In this document: positions 6,225 to 10,390 of the stretch, piece by piece
How positions within the stretch are numbered: position 1 is the first letter of the stretch
How the letters are laid out: the number at the start of each line of letters is the position of its first letter
Assembly (NCBI GenBank): GCA_003132905.1
Contig: PKZC01000336.1
Location: 40,812 to 51,201 of the forward strand
Reading direction: 5' to 3'
Source of the DNA: Bryobacterales bacterium
GTDB lineage: Bacteria > Acidobacteriota > Terriglobia > Bryobacterales > Bryobacteraceae
Length of the DNA: 10,390 nucleotides
Translations under genes and position numbers: made by a program
The notes under the pieces: model-generated
What the model was told of the DNA's origin: nothing
Seen by the model: only the letters and a program-made list of their open reading frames with translations
Database searches by the model: none

Positions 6225-7142
6225 ATGTCTTTGCGAATACTCAGTTGCCTGCTCTTGATCACCGGCTGTGTCATGGCGCAGGCGCCACGCCGCCCTCCGA
6301 TTCGTCCGGCGCCGAAGGCCGGCGTCTGTCCTTTGCCGATTTTGCCCGCGCTTCCTGCTTACACCGATACCGCCTTCTTTGCAAAGACGGATGTCCCACA
6401 TGGCAAGGTGGAGCAGGCGACTTACAAAAACTACGCGGGTGTGGACAAGCGGATGCACGTCTACCTGCCGCCGGATTATTCCGGCGATGCGAGGTATCCG
6501 GTCCTCTATTTGAACCACGGCGGTGGTGGCGACGACTCCAACTGGTCGTCCGAAGATCAGAAACGAGGCGGGAACGCGCAGTTTATTGCGGACAACCTGA
6601 TCGCCGCGGGCAAATCCAAACGCATGATCATCGTGATGCCGAACACCAGTTCGTGCGCCAGCTATATCCCATCAGCACCCGGCAAAGCTGACGCTTGTAC
6701 CCAAGAATATTTGAAGGACATTATTCCGTATGTGGACAGCCATTATCGAACGAAGGCGAGCCGCGAGTACCGGGCGCTGGCTGGCCTATCGATGGGCGGT
6801 TTCGTAGTGCTCCATACAGGCCTGCCGCATCTGGACACCTTCAGCGAGTTGTACGTCTACAGCTCGGGTCACATTAACGCGGAAGATCTGAGGCAGTTTG
6901 ATGAGAACTATGCCCCGCTTCTGAAGGATCCGAAAACCAACGACCTGTTTCGTGTGCCGTTCTACATGGCGGCCGGTGAAACCGATATCGCGCTGCAAAA
7001 TGGGCAGAAGGACCTGGCGCTATTCAATCAGTACGGAATCCGCAATTATTGGGTCTTGAGCAGCGGGGGGCACGAGTGGCCCAACTGGCGCCGGTACCTC
7101 TATCAGACGGCACAGATCATGTTTCCGGATTGCGGAAGCTGA
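6225..7142 (+). CDS. Secreted alpha/beta-hydrolase esterase (esterase D / feruloyl esterase type)
   Basis: A 305-residue protein with an N-terminal export signal (MSLRILSCLLLITGCVMAQA). ITGC at 12-15 fits a lipobox, so it may be a lipoprotein; cleavage after AQA is the alternative. A proline-rich linker (21-47) follows, then a PF00756-like hydrolase domain. KRMHVYLPPDY (75-85) and YLNHGGGGDDSNW (95-107, oxyanion-hole region) are typical. GLSMGG (187-192) gives nucleophile S189, GETD gives D254 and GGHEWPNWRRYL gives H283, so the triad is complete. Relatives cleave ester bonds such as feruloyl or acetyl groups on plant xylan; the substrate here is inferred only. An AAGGAA site supports the start. 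It lies 11 bp after the carboxylesterase remnant and is the surviving gene of that presumed esterase operon. Its original promoter was probably lost with the deletion at about 5872. Confidence 0.92.
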   Translation: MSLRILSCLLLITGCVMAQAPRRPPIRPAPKAGVCPLPILPALPAYTDTAFFAKTDVPHGKVEQATYKNYAGVDKRMHVYLPPDYSGDARYPVLYLNHGGGGDDSNWSSEDQKRGGNAQFIADNLIAAGKSKRMIIVMPNTSSCASYIPSAPGKADACTQEYLKDIIPYVDSHYRTKASREYRALAGLSMGGFVVLHTGLPHLDTFSELYVYSSGHINAEDLRQFDENYAPLLKDPKTNDLFRVPFYMAAGETDIALQNGQKDLALFNQYGIRNYWVLSSGGHEWPNWRRYLYQTAQIMFPDCGS

Positions 7143-7249
7143 TGGCCTAGGGTTTCGGCAAGGCGCAGACAAAGTTCGCCGCGTCGTCCGTGCTGCAGGC
7201 GCCAAACACGTGCAGTGCGCAGTTGTTTGCAGCTGCTACCGTCTTCCGT

Positions 7250-7573
7250 TCACTTTAACCGCTCAACTTTCTCAACCTGGATGATGCCCGTTTTCGTGAA
7301 CAACGTGCCTGTCACCTTCACCTTTTGGCCCGCGAATTCAGCGGGTGTTACCTGGTCGCTGAGCTTGTAAACATTCTTGCCGTCGAACAGCGCATACTTC
7401 GCGGTGTTGCCCGCCTTGGCACACTCGCGCACGCACTTCGCGTCCGGCGAGACGTGCATCATGGCATGATCGGCGCCGCACATCGAATCGGTAATGGTGC
7501 CAATGAACGTCTGTGAAGCGCTTCCGGCATACGCAAATGCGGCGGCGCATAAAGCGAAAATTACTTGTTTCAT
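7250..7573 (-). CDS. Small exported Cys/His/Met-rich protein (DUF5818-like), possible metal binder
   Basis: A 107-residue protein. ATG 7573 is supported by AAGGAG about 8 nt upstream and by a clean signal peptide (MKQVIFALCAAAFAYAGSAS). The frame is open further upstream to 7645 but only inside the neighbour gene. The mature part starts TFIGTITDSMCG and has C32, H36, M38, M39, H40, C47 and C51 (MCGADHAMMH, then KCVRECAKAG), followed by a beta-rich half (YALFDGKNVYKLSD, KVKVTGTLF, IIQVEKVERL) suggesting an OB/SH3-like barrel. I recall similar small proteins (DUF5818) as common in Acidobacteriota; their function is unknown. Its ATG overlaps the previous stop (ATGA), so it is translationally coupled to the cusA-linked gene. 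A periplasmic copper/silver-binding role is an inference from the residues and operon. Confidence 0.85.
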   Translation of the reverse strand: MKQVIFALCAAAFAYAGSASQTFIGTITDSMCGADHAMMHVSPDAKCVRECAKAGNTAKYALFDGKNVYKLSDQVTPAEFAGQKVKVTGTLFTKTGIIQVEKVERLK

Positions 7574-8316
7574 TGTTTGTCTCCTTCTTGTTGGGGATTT
7601 AAATTCAAAATCTTGGGGCCCTTGGACTGATTTACCTTCGTCCAAAGGGCGTTGTAGTCGGCTTCGGATAAGGGCTGTTTGAGGGCGAAATGAAAATCCT
7701 TGTGGCTGGCGTAGCTCGTGGTCGCCCGCTCAAAAGTGGTGATGGTCAGATCGAACGGGCCAGAACTGCTGACGTTGTCGATGTCGGTGATGCGCCAGGT
7801 TCGCGATTGTTGTGGCAAGTCCGCCCGGAAGATGACCCGACCGGACCCTACCACGATGCTGCCCTGCGATCCGCCTCTCCAAAGGAGCAGCTTCGCTGGG
7901 ACCTCCCACGACGCCTTGACCTGATCGTCAGCGAGGGCGGCGACGAAGCGCTGGTCGAGACGGCGGCTGAAGATGGGATAGAGCTGCGCGGCAAGATCCT
8001 TGGGAAGGCGATCAAATACGAATTCCCGATCGCGTCCAAAATCCCACCGCCGATCTTCGTACGTCTTAATCCGCAGCGTCTCGGGACTGAGCGTCAATTG
8101 CTGGATATCTTCGAATCGCCATTGCCGCGAATGATCCGCATCCTTGCCGCTTTCCTCAAACGCGATCCCGTCATTGCTTACGCGGAGGATGCCGTCAGCG
8201 CCATGGCGCATATGCTGATGGCGAACGCGAAATGTGAGCGAATCGGCCGCGACCAGATGCGTGCCGAGCGTCAGAATCAGGAGTGCGCCAAATTGGGCTT
8301 TACTTCGAAGTGCCAT
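7570..8316 (-). CDS. Exported protein of unknown function with two similar PH-like halves
   Basis: A 248-residue protein with a signal peptide (MALRSKAQFGALLILTLGTHLVAA). I place the start at 8316, not the ATG at 8322, because GAGG lies 7 nt before 8316 but only 1 nt before 8322. The mature part has two comparable halves. Half 1 is about 39-121 (GILRVSNDGIAFEE, SRQWRFEDIQQL, LRIKTYE, REFVFDRLPKDLAAQLY). Half 2 is about 152-231 (GSIVVGSGRVIFRA, SRTWRITDIDNV, LTITTFE, KDFHFALKQPLSEADYNALW). Each has the strand order of PH/GRAM-like lipid- or protein-binding domains (inference). I recognise no named family. The gene overlaps cusA by 40 nt upstream and the next gene by 4 nt (ATGA), so it is part of a coupled operon. 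A role alongside metal efflux is suggested by context only. Confidence 0.82.
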   Translation of the reverse strand: MALRSKAQFGALLILTLGTHLVAADSLTFRVRHQHMRHGADGILRVSNDGIAFEESGKDADHSRQWRFEDIQQLTLSPETLRIKTYEDRRWDFGRDREFVFDRLPKDLAAQLYPIFSRRLDQRFVAALADDQVKASWEVPAKLLLWRGGSQGSIVVGSGRVIFRADLPQQSRTWRITDIDNVSSSGPFDLTITTFERATTSYASHKDFHFALKQPLSEADYNALWTKVNQSKGPKILNLNPQQEGDKQ

Positions 8317-10390
8317 TTCCATACCTCATAAATTGCGGGATAAACGATTAGCTCTAACAAGAAAGACGTGAAGATACCGCCGATCATCGGGGCGGCGATA
8401 CGCTTCATCACATCAGCACCCGTGCCGATGGACCACATAATGGGCGCCAGGCCCAGGAACATCGCGGCCACTGTCATGAACTTCGGACGAATACGCTTGA
8501 CCGCGCCCTCCAGGATTGCGTCGTGCAGATCCCGCAAACTGCGCAGGCGGCCCTCCCGCTCGGCACGGTGGTAGGCGATGTCGAGGTACAGCAACATGAA
8601 GACGCCGGTTTCAGCATCCACGCCCATCAGCGCGATCAGCCCGACCCAGACCCCGATGCTCATGTTGTAACCGAGCAGGTAAAGAAGCCAGATTGCGCCC
8701 ACGGCCGAGAACGGCACGGCCAAAACGATGATCGCGGTCTTTACCATGGAGCGCGTATTCAGATACAGCAGCGCCATCACCAGGAACAGGGTCAGGGGAA
8801 TAACCAACTTGAGGCGCTGTCTCACGCGGGCCATAGCTTCGTACTGTCCGCTCCAGGCCACTGTGTAACCCGCGGGCAGTTTCAAGCCCCGGCTAACAAT
8901 CTGCTTGGCTTCGTTTACGTAAGATCCAATGTCCCTTCCGGCAACATCCACGTAAACGTAGCCGCTGAGCATTCCGTTTTCGTCACGGTACATGGACGGG
9001 CCTGCCACCAGCTTCACGTCGGCCAGCTGGTTAATCGGGATCTGCTCCTGGCCATTCATGGTGGGCACCAACACGTGGCCGATGGCGCTGGTGTCGCCGC
9101 GGAACGCCCGCTGATAACGGACGTTCACCGGATACCGCTCGCGGCCTTCGACCGTGGTGGTGACATTCTCCCCGCCGATGGCGCCCGTTACCACAGCTTG
9201 GGCGGCGTCAACCGTCAGACCGTAGCGAGCCAGTTTTTCGCGGTTCCACGAAATGTCGAGAAAATAGCCCCCGCCTGTGCGCTCCGCGAAAACGCTGCGG
9301 GTCCCAGGTACGTTTGTCAGTAGCGTTTCGATGTGCCGGCCAATCTGCTCGATGGTGTTGATGTCCGAGCCAAACACTTTGACGCCGACGGGAGTGCGGA
9401 TGCCGGTTGTGAGCATGTCCACGCGATTCTTGATCGGCATGGTCCATGCATTGGACACGCCCGGCAGCGACACAGCCTGGTTCATTTCATCGACCAGTTC
9501 ATCCTGCGAGATGTGATCGGGCGTGATATGCCGGAACAGCGGCTTGATCCAATCCGGCGCCCAGGCCGAGTACCACGTATCCGCTTTCCGCCATTCACTC
9601 ACCGGCTTCAAGGTGATCATCGTCTCAGCCATCGAGAGCGGCGCTGGGTCGGTCGACGTCTCGGCACGGCCTGCTTTTCCAAGCACCTGATCCACCTCAG
9701 GGAACCGCGAGAGGATACGATCCTGCACCTGGAGCAGCCGCTCTGCCTCTGTGGTGGAAATGCCCGGCAGAGTGGTAGGCATAAACAGCAGCGCGCCTTC
9801 GTCGAGCGGAGGCATGAACTCCGAGCCGAGCTTGTTAAAGACCGGGATTGTTAAGGCCACTAACAGAATGGCTGCACCGATGACAACCCACTTCCAGCGC
9901 AGAGACCATTCGGCAACCGGATGATAGATGCGGATCAGGATTTTGCTGATGGGGTGATCCTCCTCGGAATGAATCTTGCCCACCAAAACCGCACTGGCAG
10001 CGCGTGCCAGCCAGCGCGGACGAAACTCGAAGTTCTTCATGTGCGTGAACAGAAGCCGCAGCGCGGGATCAAGCGTAATCGCAAGCACCGCCGCGATGAT
10101 CATCGAGAAGTTTTTCGTATAAGCTAATGGCCGAAAAAGTCGGCCTTCCTGCGCCTCCAAAGTGAGCACCGGCAGAAACGAAACGGCGATTACTAGAAGA
10201 GCAAAGAAACTCGGCCCCCCCACCTCTTTCACGGCGTTGATCACAACCGTGTGGTAATCTTCCTTGCGCCCGGTCCGCTCCCACTCCTCCAGCTTCTTGT
10301 GGGTTTGCTCCACCACCACGATGGCGGCGTCCACCATGGCGCCGACCGCGATCGCGATGCCGCCCAGTGACATGATGTTCGAGCTGAGCC
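8277..10390 (-). CDS. cusA: CusA-type Cu(I)/Ag(I) RND efflux pump, N-terminus outside the window
   Basis: 703 residues of an inner-membrane heavy-metal RND transporter; family members have about 1040, so roughly 340-390 N-terminal residues lie beyond the right edge. The fragment opens in transmembrane helix 4 with GAMVDAAIVVVEQTHKKLEE. D20 matches CusA D405, while E593 (GVDAETGV) and K636 (RIRPKFMTV) match E939 and K984, the proton relay. The three methionines that bind Cu(I)/Ag(I) in E. coli CusA (M573, M623, M672) are all present: M203 (LLFMPTTLPG), M253 (TDPAPLSMAE) and M325 (NRVDML). D617, E625 and R669 are also matched; K678 is replaced by R. This supports monovalent copper/silver rather than Zn/Co/Cd. 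It pumps metal from periplasm or cytoplasm through a CusB-like adaptor and CusC-like outer channel, presumably encoded to the right. It is first in this window of a three-gene overlapping operon. Confidence 0.95.
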   Translation of the reverse strand, partial: LSSNIMSLGGIAIAVGAMVDAAIVVVEQTHKKLEEWERTGRKEDYHTVVINAVKEVGGPSFFALLVIAVSFLPVLTLEAQEGRLFRPLAYTKNFSMIIAAVLAITLDPALRLLFTHMKNFEFRPRWLARAASAVLVGKIHSEEDHPISKILIRIYHPVAEWSLRWKWVVIGAAILLVALTIPVFNKLGSEFMPPLDEGALLFMPTTLPGISTTEAERLLQVQDRILSRFPEVDQVLGKAGRAETSTDPAPLSMAETMITLKPVSEWRKADTWYSAWAPDWIKPLFRHITPDHISQDELVDEMNQAVSLPGVSNAWTMPIKNRVDMLTTGIRTPVGVKVFGSDINTIEQIGRHIETLLTNVPGTRSVFAERTGGGYFLDISWNREKLARYGLTVDAAQAVVTGAIGGENVTTTVEGRERYPVNVRYQRAFRGDTSAIGHVLVPTMNGQEQIPINQLADVKLVAGPSMYRDENGMLSGYVYVDVAGRDIGSYVNEAKQIVSRGLKLPAGYTVAWSGQYEAMARVRQRLKLVIPLTLFLVMALLYLNTRSMVKTAIIVLAVPFSAVGAIWLLYLLGYNMSIGVWVGLIALMGVDAETGVFMLLYLDIAYHRAEREGRLRSLRDLHDAILEGAVKRIRPKFMTVAAMFLGLAPIMWSIGTGADVMKRIAAPMIGGIFTSFLLELIVYPAIYEVWKWHFEVKPNLAHS

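Noticed and set aside
7690..8331. 213-codon plus frame opposite the PH-like gene
   Set aside because: The minus gene has a signal peptide, a ribosome binding site, overlapping operon neighbours and an internal repeat; the plus frame has none of these.
8523..9854. Long plus frames opposite cusA (266 and 173 codons)
   Set aside because: CusA motifs run without interruption through this region on the minus strand; opposite frames are a side effect of its GC-rich codons.

Overview
This window looks like part of a soil or sediment Acidobacteriota chromosome, probably from the Solibacter/Bryobacterales group. It has fairly high GC, a planctomycete/acidobacterium-type DUF1592 cytochrome protein, a small secreted Cys-rich protein of a type I associate with acidobacteria, and several secreted hydrolases. 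The assignment rests on gene content and translated motifs, not on a database search. No rRNA, tRNA, CRISPR array or recognisable transposase is present.

Layout, left to right. (1) Positions 1-2129, minus: a large exported c-type cytochrome/DUF1592 protein whose C-terminus runs off the left edge. (2) 2422-3631, minus: a two-gene unit of a winged-helix DNA-binding protein followed, with a 20-nt overlap, by an AbiEii-like nucleotidyltransferase. It resembles a toxin-antitoxin operon. A near-perfect 26-bp palindrome sits just upstream of its first start codon, next to a -10-like box. (3) 3632-4058: a divergent intergenic region with a strong hairpin and no convincing gene. (4) 4059-5495, plus: an exported phosphoesterase of the phospholipase C/acid phosphatase family. 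(5) 5496-6213: a gene graveyard. The C-terminal end of an MFS transporter (minus) is joined head-to-head with the C-terminal end of a type-B carboxylesterase (plus, also frameshifted). One deletion in an ancestral divergent gene pair explains both truncations. (6) 6225-7142, plus: an intact secreted esterase of the esterase D/feruloyl esterase type, with its ribosome binding site overlapping the stop codon of the dead carboxylesterase. (7) 7250-10390, minus: an overlapping three-gene operon of a CusA-type Cu(I)/Ag(I) RND efflux pump (5' end outside the window), an exported protein with two similar PH-like halves, and a small exported Cys/His/Met-rich protein.

The best candidates for under-described biology are the HTH-nucleotidyltransferase pair with its palindromic operator, and the two uncharacterised exported proteins translationally linked to cusA, which may be periplasmic accessories for copper/silver handling. 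A 47-50 bp imperfect repeat occurs downstream of two unrelated genes (2324-2370 and 5547-5596) and matches nothing I recognise.
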